Shown: one piece after another, positions 47,101-57,800 of the stretch
Numbering within the stretch: the stretch's first letter is position 1
Layout: each line of letters opens with the position of its first letter
Source of the DNA: Mesostigma viride
Taxonomy: Eukaryota > Streptophyta > Mesostigmatophyceae > Mesostigmatales > Mesostigmataceae
NCBI GenBank assembly: GCA_009746045.1
Contig: RPFO01000114.1
Location: 357,219 to 421,218, forward strand
Reading direction: 5' to 3'
Length of the DNA: 64,000 nt
Translations under genes and position numbers: made by a program
Notes under the pieces: generated by a model
The model's input: only the letters and a program-made list of their open reading frames with translations
Database searches by the model: none
Told to the model about the DNA's origin: nothing

Positions 47101-48166
47101 GCCTGTTGTGCTGAATAGGATCGACTCCCTCTGTTACCGTAGTAAATCAGTGTTCTATTTTTATTATTATATCAAGGAGACACCCAGCGCAGGCCAGAAA
47201 TTATATTACTATTATTGCCTCCATTACTATTCAAGGGTTAGTGCTCCGTGGTTCCCCAACTGGACCACGTGTCAAACCGCGTGCTGGCAGTCCGCCCAAA
47301 CTAGACCACGTGCTTGCAGTCCGGCAGAGACGTAACATGCTGGCAGCCCACCTGTGTGTGCCCTCTTGTAACTGCCAGCACTTTGTGTGCTGGCGGCATG
47401 TATGTCATGTGGGCATGTACATACCTGACTTGTAATGCTGGCGGTCTTAGCATTGGCTGGGTTTCGAGCCGACTTCTGCTCACGGCCCTTGCACGATGGC
47501 AGGCCATGTGCTGAGTTCTGCCTGCTTTTTGTTGGCACTGTAAGTTGAAGTTTGGGTCGTGGTCTCTCTTTGGACGACTCGATACGTGGGTCATCCATGC
47601 ATCGGTGGCAACGAATGGCCCATGTAGAGGTGGTGGTGGTGACGCAAGGGAGAGAGATAACATGTCGATACATGGCATGTAGTCTTATACATCGCAAGTT
47701 GTCTCCTTGATATACATCGCAAGTCATCTCCCACCAGCACTGGGGGGCCGGTCATTTGCGTTTGCTATGTCAGCGTCAAGGTGCTGCATGTATTGACCTT
47801 TACTGAAGAAGACTGTGCATGGCGGATGTTTTGCAGAGTTAACGCAGACCTTTAGGGGGTCGGAGGTCGGAACGTAGGGAAAATGCCTGGGGGGGCATCC
47901 TGGTTCATAGACATGGGCCGCCCAACAGGGCATCATCCTTGACCGTCACATCTAGTGTTCCTGTTGTTGTATTCTGGAAGATTACACCAGAGAGCACATC
48001 ACTCGCTCTAGGAAAGCAAGTCACTTTATCCTGAAAACGCGTGTCTTACTGCCGCCTTTCCGCTGTTCATTGGAAAAATTCTTATCACAGGTACGAGCAC
48101 CTCTACTTCCTGCGTGACTGCTACGCTCCGTTCTTCAACGCTTACTTCAACTCGATCAAGAAGTAA
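41182..48166 (+). CDS. Unknown single-pass membrane protein, multi-exon
   Basis: Supported exons with fitting phases: 41182-41431, 41736-41910, 42113-42212, then 43512-43565, 44468-44541, 45116-45238, 46018-46114, 47035-47093 and 48091-48166 (stop TAA). A further exon near 43102-43135 (VEAKLSKCSVPS) is likely, but the join between 42,212 and 43,512 is not resolved, and the start codon is tentative. Exon 1 encodes a basic segment (RKILRFAKLARRATSE) and a 24-residue hydrophobic helix (ILVGCLLVGGVCLLVSCIVV), suggesting a type II anchor with the rest of the protein outside or in a lumen. Later parts include NYVIPDSVKDLDFSVDFGTL, a Trp-rich helix (AENQLWWLAHCQ), GITVLTNEYTDNLKYFTKDS, FWSGRKEGTSYEASWWALL and a C-terminal region rich in aromatic residues and Cys (FDWCCFDVNTHEV, YGDVIFFRCGDK, YFLRDCYAPFFNAYF). 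I do not recognise the family. Several exon edges have decayed copies nearby. Confidence 0.7.
44100..44275 (+). other. Two diverged copies of the 44,468 exon start
   Basis: CAG followed by GGCTTGTATTCAGGAATCAG (44,121) and by GAGTTGTATCCAGGAATCTG (44,235) parallel the real exon GAGGAGTACTCTGGGATCAC (44,468). The first copy stays open for 15 codons (GLYSGISMLTTSALI) and ends at GTATGC, so it could be an alternative exon; the second has no obvious donor. Confidence 0.65.
44279..44327 (-). mobile_element. 37-bp micro-retroposon, CAAGGAGACAAC family
   Basis: TTGTAT on both sides flanks 37 bp starting CAAGGAGACAACCAGCGCAG and ending CCGGAGAA. It lies immediately after a decayed exon copy, in an intron of the unknown gene. 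Confidence 0.8.
45490..45770. repeat. 38-bp tandem repeat
   Basis: About seven copies of a unit containing TGTCTATAGATGATATTGGC then TTACTATCATAAATGCCC, in an intron of the unknown gene. Confidence 0.93.
46290..46830. repeat. 28-bp tandem repeat, about 19 copies
   Basis: Highly uniform unit GCACCCTTGTTATGTAATGC then TGATTCAT, directly head to tail, in an intron of the unknown gene. Confidence 0.95.
47166..47206 (-). mobile_element. 27-bp micro-retroposon, CAAGGAGACAAC family
   Basis: ATTATAT at 47,166-47,172 and 47,200-47,206 flanks CAAGGAGACACCCAGCGCAG plus GCCAGAA. Confidence 0.78.
47244..47273 (+). other. LINE 3'-terminal hairpin, subfamily 2
   Basis: CTCCGTGGTTCCCCAACTGG then ACCACGTGTC. 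Compared with subfamily 1 the A/C of the left arm became G/T and the G of the right arm became C, so GTGG still pairs with CCAC and TCC with GGA. No (TAAT)n tail follows, so the copy is decayed. Confidence 0.55.
47686..47723 (+). mobile_element. 12-bp micro-retroposon with 13-bp target duplication
   Basis: TATACATCGCAAG at 47,686-47,698 and 47,711-47,723 flanks only TTGTCTCCTTGA, the constant 3' end of the CAAGGAGACAAC family in opposite orientation to the other copies. Confidence 0.8.
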
Positions 48167-48302
48167 ACGCCATCGCAATACCTTGTTTGAGGCACTCAAT
48201 TTATTTCTTAATGATGGCCTCGGTTTCTCATGGTGAAAACTGGTAGTACTTCAGTACTTGCCACTCGCGGAAGCATGCCACGCACTACCATGCTAATTTC
48301 AT

Positions 48303-48307
48303 TGTAA
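48303..48307 (+). terminator. TGTAA poly(A)-like signal of the unknown gene
   Basis: TGTAA lies 137 bp after the stop codon. TGTAA is the usual poly(A) signal in chlorophycean algae. One short match is weak evidence. Confidence 0.35.
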
Positions 48308-48656
48308 TATTAACACACATTTGTCGGTATAACATGCCCAAATCCTAGCGGGGATGTATTTTTCATATGAGTTGTCTTCTACTGCCTATACTGTCATCCA
48401 TGAATGATCGGATTGTAGTCTGTATTTCACCATGCCAACACTCTGCAAGGGCTGATGTACTTAGTAAGTTGGGGTAAAGTTGGCTAGCTAGTGGTTCTCA
48501 ATTTTCAATTTCTCAGAGGAAGGGTACCTTGAAATAAGAGGCATGCCTCTATCGTTGACTGTATGAGGGCATGCCTCTATTCGTCGACTGTATGAGGGCT
48601 CACAGGCAGTAGTGCGGGGGGAAGGCACCACCCCACCATTCCCCCTTCACCACGGG

Positions 48657-48760
48657 GTGTGGTAAGGTTGTGTCCTGTCCCCATACCTGTTCATTATTGT
48701 CGTGGATCACGTCATGCGCCGGGCACGTCGGGGCATGTATCGCCAGGACATAATTATATC
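48657..48760 (+). mobile_element. LINE RT fragment (GCVLSPYLF box)
   Basis: TGTGTCCTGTCCCCATACCT encodes CVLSPYL, followed by FIIVVDHVMRRARRG, an RT motif block just upstream of the palm YADD in LINEs. An in-frame stop lies just before it. Short remnant between the two convergent host genes. Confidence 0.7.
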
Positions 48761-48849
48761 GCACTGTGGCCGTTGTGCATTCACCCAAGGCATGAGTTAT
48801 TATCTCGACTGTCATTGCTTGCATCGTGCCACCATATGCATCCGTGGCC

Positions 48850-51800
48850 CTACTTTGGCTTGGACTGTCCTTTTCCGTACACGACTACCATCGGCTTTTC
48901 TTCAACCTTCAGTCCATTCACCTCGTCCTGAGCAGAAAAGACGAGCGAAAAGCAGTGGTCGGATGATTTGGGTAAGGCGGTGTGCAGGTTAGATTGGGAT
49001 GGGGTGGAGTACAATGTAGATGTGATGGGACAGGGTCGGATACCAGGGGCCAGGGGAGCAGAGACTGCTTGACTAAACAAGGCTGGCCGGGCATCCGTGG
49101 TTCTATCCTAGAGTCATAGCCAGGGACCAGATACATCCCACCAAGAATACACCTTATGCTAAATCTGGTCACCCTCACACAACGAGAAACTGGCTCTGGC
49201 TTATCCTGTTCAACCTATGCAACCGGCGCAACCTGTATAAAATGTACAACCTCTAAGATTTGCATAAATTTTATAAATTGGAGTTTTGTGACGTCAAGGC
49301 CACACACTGGCATACCCCCATGGGCAGGTAACCAACAGGTGACTTGTGCTGGCGTGAAAAGGCTCACATTAGCCAGCAGGCCTGAAAAAGAGTCAAATGC
49401 GAGTTACATTGCAAATGCTGGATGGTGCTCCTGGGGATCTCTTCCTTGCAAGGCAGTACACCACTTACCAGAACATGTGTGGCAATCACGTGAAAGACCG
49501 AGCGGTTATATTTCAAAGCAGCACGTGTGGAGCTCAAGTAGAAAATGTAGTAGACAAGTTCACGGGCTACGGGTGCTGCTTGCTGTTGACCTGCGCGCAC
49601 GTGGCGGAATCCATGAAACAATGATGAAGAAGGATGTTGCAAACGAACGGGCGCTTGTGCTCACCAGTGCGCGTGTGGCGAGCTCGACCGAAGGGAAGGT
49701 GACGAATGCCTGCCCTTTCATGCGCCCTTCCTGCACGGTCAGGTGAGACACCAATTAATTAATTAGGAGACACCAATACATCCCCATGATATCCCCATGA
49801 GGTTGATACGACGGTTGGACCAATGAGGGTGTGATAAAGCAGCATAAGGTGATGAGCACAGAGAAGCACCAAGGTGATGAGCAAAGGAATGAAAGGATGG
49901 GTGCAAAACCTTTATGGCCACACCCCAGTGTATGCACACGATATCAAGGAGACAACCAGCGCAGACACGATATTATTATTATGATTATTATTGTAATTAT
50001 TATTATTTAAGTATCAGGATCTGGTGACCAGGATGATGATGCCACCCAATGCGGCGAGGCAGCCGGGGTGAAACCGCACCGAAGGAGAGCACACCAACGC
50101 CAAAGGAGGGCACACCAACGCCGCACAACATGCACAACCATGGCGTCTTGACAAGGCTTGGAAAGAGCAGTGCAAAAAATACCAACGAGCAAGTCGCCCC
50201 GCGCCAGTCGATCATTACCGTCGTTAACGGACATGAACATGCACCCCAGATGGGCAATCAAGTATAGAATTAGGATAGCGAGGGCAATCAAGGATAGAAA
50301 TAGGAATGCGAGGGCAATCAAGTATAGAATTAGGAAAGCGAGGGCAATCAAGGATAGAATTAGGAAAGCGAGGGCAATCAAGGATAAAAATGGGAAAGCA
50401 AGGAGAAAAGTGGAAAACAAGGATAGAACTAGGAAAGCAATTATAGAAACAGGAAAGCAGGTATAGAAATAGGAAAGCCAGGGGAGAAATAGGAAAGCAA
50501 GGAGTAGGCAAGGCCTTGGGCTTCTTTGGTTTCACTCCCACCAGCAAAATAGCAAGGGGCAATACATGTGGGCAGATTTAGCGAACAAATTTTACTCATG
50601 TGGGCAGAAGTCGGTGAGCACGAAAGGGAAAGAATCCATGCTACTGTCGCAAGGGAAGACGACGCTTCTGCCCCATATTAAAGCCTAGCTGGAAAGGGAC
50701 CATCCCATCATCCGATGGACAGGGAAAGAGTGATGATTCTAATAAAATTTTATTACTGTTACGGAATCCTATGAGACGACAATTCTCCAAAAGGACTCAC
50801 CATCATAAGCCGAGCAGACAGAGTAGTTACCACAGTTATAGGGATAGTAGTGTCGCCCCTTTACTATTACACATACCCCTACAATGATATACTGTCATAA
50901 CAGTGGTAAATACTCTGTTATCTACCATCGCCTCGACTGGGACGCACCGTCATCAGCCGGACCGACAGGGACTGCTTGGCATCTTCTGCGGACGGGAAAT
51001 ACCTCCCTGCTCCCGCACACCAAGACAAGGAAAAGGTGCACCAAGACAAGGAAAAGGTGCATCAAGACAAGAGCTCCGTGTGCATACAGCGTCCAAGTCA
51101 AACAAAAAGGGTTCCGAGAAAAATGAGAAGAATGTCCCCCTGCAGCAGAAGATGTGCATAGCAACGACGGTCTATCTCATGTCCCTGCAATTGCCTCCAG
51201 CAAACTCAATGGCAGCACACCTTCATCTACGCGCACCTGCATCCACTTAGTCTGGCGTCCCCATGCCCATCGGCTTGGGGACCCCACGGGGTATGCCCCC
51301 GCCCAACCATGCTCCTCCACTAAGCTAGCTAGCAACAAACTAAAGGCCGCTTAAACAAGCTTACACTCCTGCATCCGCTTCTTCGCGGGTATCCTAGCGG
51401 GCATTCTCTGTGTCTCCGCATACTGCCGACCGCCCCATGCCTCTCCCTTACCAAACATAACGTGGGTGACCCAGTATCCGTACATAATGTCATAAAGTAT
51501 CCTAATGTGATGTGATCCAATATCCTGATACTAGTATAATGTGATTACATTAAACTAAAATAAATTGAAACATATCTCCGTTGGGAGTACATGTAGCACA
51601 TATCCTTGAGAAGGGGCATATGGCTTTTAATACATTCTGGGCTACTTCCTGCAAGGGTAGGGTGTAAACTACACCTGCTCTGGATGCACAAAGTGCACCT
51701 GCACCATTATTATGTGTATTCTACTATATTATGTGATACAGTATTCTACTATATTATGTGACAGTATCGTGGTTCTCTGAACATAGTTTCTTTATAGTGA

Positions 51801-54800
51801 GATGGAAGGGTAGCCGCTATAGCTAGGTTATTGGGTTCACGTGACATACCTTTTGAGGCCGGTGCGGCCTGATCCGGATCAGTCGTGGCCAAAGCTTTGG
51901 CCAGTTTTTCCTGGCCAGGTGGCAGGAGCTACGTTGAGATATAAACCTGCCACTGTCTAGGTTTCTTGGCTCATGGCGTAGTGATTAACTAGATCTAGAT
52001 TCTTTCTCTCACGCAATATGTGACCTAATAGCCCCGGCAACCTTACGTAAGCTGCCGGCAATTAGAACGCCACATTGCGTCATTTGTTCAGACGCAACAT
52101 TTGCGTGGCGAAAAAATGCCGTCCGGGCCAAGGCCGCATGACACGCAAAAAAGGACAAAAACAAACCCACCCAGCTAAGGTCGGCCTCTTTTCTTTTCCC
52201 GCCCACCCTCCCTGCGTGTTTGGGGGTAAGGCTAGCCTTTGCCAAGCAATAAGTGTTCCCATGAGCATCGGCGGCCGGGATGTGGCCTGCCTTTTGTATG
52301 TGCTCCACTCATTGTTTTAATAAAGAGTCTGGTTACCCTGGAGTTCCACGGTTAATAGAATTCTACTATATTATGTGATACAGTATCCTAATGTAGTGTG
52401 ATACAGTATCCTAATAACAGTATTGCTAGAGGTAAAATGTGATCCAGTGCCCCAGCACGATGTGATACGGTATCCTAATATAATGTAGTCAAGTATCCAG
52501 ATGATAGCCTGTTACAGATAGCAACGCCAAGTTCCCGCCCGTCCCGCAGGCAAGGGGAAAGTAGCTAATTTCATGGCATCCAATCGTGTACGGTCATGCA
52601 GCATGGGTATGCAACCCCACCGAGGAGCTGCAGCGCTCAAGGAGGAACGGCAGCAGGCCGTCCTCGGTCACATCGTCGACCAGAGTGGCCACGAATAGAG
52701 TGTCCTATACGATGGCGATGGCAGAACAGCCCTCACCGAATAACTGCAACAGGCCATCCTCGGTCACGCTCTTGTGCAGGTTCTTGAGGTAAAGAACGGG
52801 GGAAGGCGCGCCCTTGTCATAATTCTGGCGCACACAACCGACGTCACATCACCGAGCAAGCGGTCCGACACGAGGACATGAGAGCGCCCTTGCCATGATT
52901 CCAAGTGGCGCGTGCAACAAAAATGTTAATCAATGCAACCAAACATGCGTCAAAATTCAGGAGCCATCACGGGGAAGGGGTCGGAACACGAACAGCCCCT
53001 TGTCTTACATGTGACGCAGTCTCACACGAGCGTGCCAGCATCACACAATGCGTGAATGGGGAAGAGCTTGTCTTACGTGTGACGAGCGTGCGAGCATCGC
53101 ACACGGTCAGGCTTAGGCACAATGTCAGGCTCAGGAAGAGGACCCAGGGCAAGTGCAAATCCTAATCTACCCAAGCACCCTGAACACCAGGGCACATGCG
53201 ACTCAACAGGGTCCACGGTATGTGCATGAGCAGTACAGCCAGATGATGACCACACTATGGCCATACTATGACCACGCGATAAGAACACTGTAAACCACGT
53301 GCCCACCATGAACCGGCATGCGCACACCAAAACCACACAACAACCACCCACACACCTTGAACATGGGCACACACCCATGACCACACTCTATTAGCACACA
53401 GACTCAGTAACCGACGTATGAGCCACCCACCCACATAGAACGCCGGCACGCATCACAACCACAGCATGACCACACTACAAACCACCCTAGAACCGCACTA
53501 GAACCACATAGGACCACACTATAACCACCCCACCCACCTTGAACACCGGAAGGTCCCTCATCTCCTCCTCTGACACGCGGTGCCGCTGGATAGCCTCCTC
53601 GTCGGCCACCAGCACCGCCAGACCTGCAGGTGCGGTGGCAGCACCACCAGCGGTGCCACCAGTGGCAGCAGAGGTGCCAGAGGCACCACCGGCCGCCGCC
53701 GCTGCGGTTGCTGATGTTGTCGCGGCCGCGGCTCCCGGCTTGTGAACGTTGATCTATTATAGACCGAAAGAAAACCAAGAGAAACATCGATTAAAAAACC
53801 TGATATATAATCTGGTGAAGAATGAACATGGTAGATAGCATGGTGTTAAACAATATAATAATGATACGGATAAACAAAAAATGATAGTAGATAAACATAC
53901 TTGATATATAATACTCCTCTGGCGATAAATAACAATTGATAGAAAACATAACGATAAAAAAATTCATAAACAACATGACGAATAAATCATAACATGGTGA
54001 TAACATGGTGGCAGCCCACATATTGGTCATTCTGTTTTAGGTGGCCATGACATGGGCTATCACCCACAACAGGTGAATTAGGGGAGTGAGGGGTGAAGAG
54101 GAGGCAAGCCATCCATGACGCCAGCCCACACTCGAGTGAAGACCACGGCACGGCCCACCAGGCCCGCAGTCACATGATCACCCACCAGCATGATCACCCA
54201 CCAGCACGCAGTCGCATGGTCAGCCACCAGCACGCAGTCGCATGATCACCCACCAGCACGCAGTCGCATGGTCACCCACCAGCACGCAGTCGCATGGTCA
54301 CCCACCAGCACGCAGTCGCATGGTCAGCCACCAGCACGCAGTCGCATGATCACCCACCAGCACGCAGTCGCATGATCAGCCACCAGCACGCAGTCGCATG
54401 ATCAGCGTGAGATGCGGTGTACATGCTACCATACATCATACATCAGCGAAATGTGCAGTACCAGGAGAAGCGGAGCGATGCGGACGCCGAGACAGGGGCC
54501 GGCTGGCCGTTTGTGACGGTGACAGAAACAAGAGCAGTGTAGCAACGTTCACGACCACAGCCCAGAGTAGGGCCGGTTGGATGGTCACACCCACCTGCAG
54601 CAGCTTCTTGCGGACATGGATGCTCGCTGGCGGGTGCCTGCTGCTGCCCGCCACCCCCTTGGGCAAAGCCAGCGAGGCCTTCGGCCCCAGCGCCGCCTCC
54701 TCGGCCAGCCGCGCCTTCTTGCGCCGGCGTTCTTCTCTCTCCTGCAGCTTCTTGGCGCGCCTGGCGGGAGGAGACGTGGGGTAAACGAGGGGGTAAATGA

Positions 54801-57800
54801 GTCGAGGGCAGGAGGGGGTGGGCGGAGACGCGGGGAAAGTACAAGGATAGAAAGGCTGTCTTTATTAGTAAAGATGTGGTGGTGGTGGTTGCGGTGAAGG
54901 TCGGTAGGCCTTCCTGGCATGCCCACCGGTGGAGGGCATGGGTGAATTCTTGGGGGGGGAGTGGGTCCTGTATTCCCCACTGCCATAGGGCAGTGGGAAG
55001 CGAAAATAGGGAATGCCACGTCATGAAATGGGAGGCGGTGGTGGTGAGGGGAGGGGGGTCCTCCGGGCGCGCCTGCTGGTGCCGGGGTGGTGGATGACTA
55101 CAAGTAAAGGAAAAGTTGCTCGTTAGTGGTGAGGTGGTGGCGGTGAAGGGAAGGGGCCTCGTTGGTGTGCCTAGTGTATGTTGGGGGGGGCGGGGGGGAC
55201 AATCAGTATCGGAAACACCATATCAAGTACACGTAAACATATCAGTATCGGAAACACCATATCAAGTATACATAAACATATCAGTATCGGAAACACCAAA
55301 TCAAGTATACATAAACATATCAGTATCGGAAACACCATATCAAGTACACGTAAACATATCAGTATCGGAAACACCATATCAAGTATACATAAACATATCA
55401 GTATCGGAAACACCAAATCAAGTATACATAAACATATCAGTATCGGAAACACCATATCAAGTACACGTAAACATATCAGTATCGGAAACACCATATCAAG
55501 TATACATAAACATATCAGTATCGGAAACACCATAACAAGTATACATAACATATCAGTATCGGAAACACCATATCAAGTACACGTAAACATATCAGTATCG
55601 GAAACACCAAATCAAGTATACATAAACATATCAGTATCGGAAACACCATTACAAGTTTACAAAAACAAATCAGTATCGGAAACACCATCTCCAGAATGCG
55701 GGGCTCTGTGATGGCAGGCCGCGCCGAGTGGGTTGGATGATAGAAACTAACTAGACACTACGCCACGTTTGGCTATAATGGAGGCCGGATAATACAAACT
55801 ACCTAGACGCCAAACTACGTTGGGCTATAATGGGGGCCGGATGATAGAGTCAATTCCACGACCAAGGCTTATGATTCTACTATAAGGATGGGGTGAATAA
55901 ATGAAAGCAGTCAGAGGAAGAAACAGGCCACGCAACCGCAACGAACGAGAAACTTAACCATCCATGCAAACTTGCCTGGCCTCCCGCGCGGCCTTCGCCT
56001 CCGCATCCCCCTCCTCGCCCCCCTCGTCTCCCCCAGGGACACCACCCGCCACCCGGGCAGGGCCGGCACCCCTCCCACTCTGCCCCTCCGCTCCCTTGCC
56101 CCCTGGCCTCCCCTCGTCGGATGACAGCGAAGACGATGAGGTTGAAGACAGCTCAGACTCCTCACTCTCCTCCCTGGCAGGGGAGCCAGGGCCCTCGAGC
56201 CCAAGTTTCCGTTTTCTGTCCCCGCCATCTGTCGCCGAGGCATCCGGAGCGCCCCTGAATCCGTTCATGGCTAGTGTGGCCGCGTCGGTGGGCCCGGCAC
56301 CCGTTCCCAGGGGGGCAGCACCGGGAGGCAGCGGGAGCGGTGGCAGTGGGGGGGGATACTCCGGCGTCGGCGTGGCAGGGCCAAAGGGCGGCGGCAGGTT
56401 CATCTTGTTCAGCAGGTGGAGGACCTGCGGGGGTGGTACCAGATGACGATCGCATGCAGACGGGGGTGTGATGGTGTCACAGATCAAACAAATAAAGTTT
56501 AAACAACAGTAAAATATTTTTCACAGGTACCATAGCCATTTCAAGTACTATTCAAAGACCATCGCTCAAGCCGGGAAGCGGCTCGAATATGTAAATCTAG
56601 TTTTCCCACATTAGATGTTCTGTGTCAAATATTTAAATTTAATAAAATATTAGTACAATTTATAGCTACCGCTGTCAGCACTTTCATACATTTTTACCAC
56701 TTCGTTCTAAAACTTGATTTAAAATATCACATGTTTAGTATGGAATATGGTAAATATCAAATATCTGCTGCCTATTTGCAGATATAAACACCTATCACCT
56801 TGAAACAATATCGCCATCCTGGCTAGTTTGCACGCCTCATCCTACCGACAACTTTCATGGGACTACTTGCAACCCTCACTCATCCTACAGGCTCCTTATT
56901 CCCCCCCCCCCCCCCCCGTTACCTGCGGGTACGACCGGGGCATGGCCACGATTATGATATTACAATTATTATTACCATTATCATTATCTGGTAACGTGCG
57001 TGCTAACTTACCCCTTAACACGGTCTTCGGCGGAGCCCATTTTCGGAAGAACCAAGGTTCGAAGAAAGAGCCAAACCAATTCTTGGAGAGGTACGTGAAG
57101 TGTGGGCGCACCTCAACGATTTCCATCGGCGTCTACTAATTGGAACATGGATCTTGGTGCAAAACTCCTGAGTCAGGCAAGCACTAGATCAACGCACGCT
57201 CGCCGCAAGCGCCAGGGCGCATGCTTGCGAATTCGCGCAAATTCGGTGGGTGGGTGGGTGGGTGGGTGGGTGGGTGGGTGGGTGGGTGGGTGGGTGGGTG
57301 GGTGGGTGGGTGGGTGGGTGGGTGGGTGGGTGGGTGGGTGGGTGGATGGATGGATGGATGGATGGATGGATGGATGGATGGATGGATGGATGGATGGATG
57401 GATGGATGGATGGATGGATGGATGGATGGATGGATGGATGGATGGATGGATGGATGGATGGATGGATGGATGGATGGATGGATGGATGCCGGATGGATGG
57501 ATGGATGGATGGATGGATGGATGGATGGATGGATGGATGGATGGATGGATGGATGGATGGATGGATGGATGGATGGATGGATGGATGGATGGATGGATGG
57601 ATGGATGGATGGATGGATGGATGGATGGATGGATGGATGGATGGATGGATGGATGGATGGATGGAAGGATGGATGGATGGATGGATGGATGGATGGATGG
57701 ATGGATGGATGGATGGATGGATGGATGGATGGATGGATGGATGGATGGATGGATGGATGGATGGATGGATGGATGGATGGATGGATGGATGGATGGATGG

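Noticed and set aside
51840-52310. Possible missing RNPC3 exon or small gene at 52,009-52,308
   Set aside because: The RRM2 exons on both sides already join in phase through 50,985-50,948, and this frame has no RRM-like residues.
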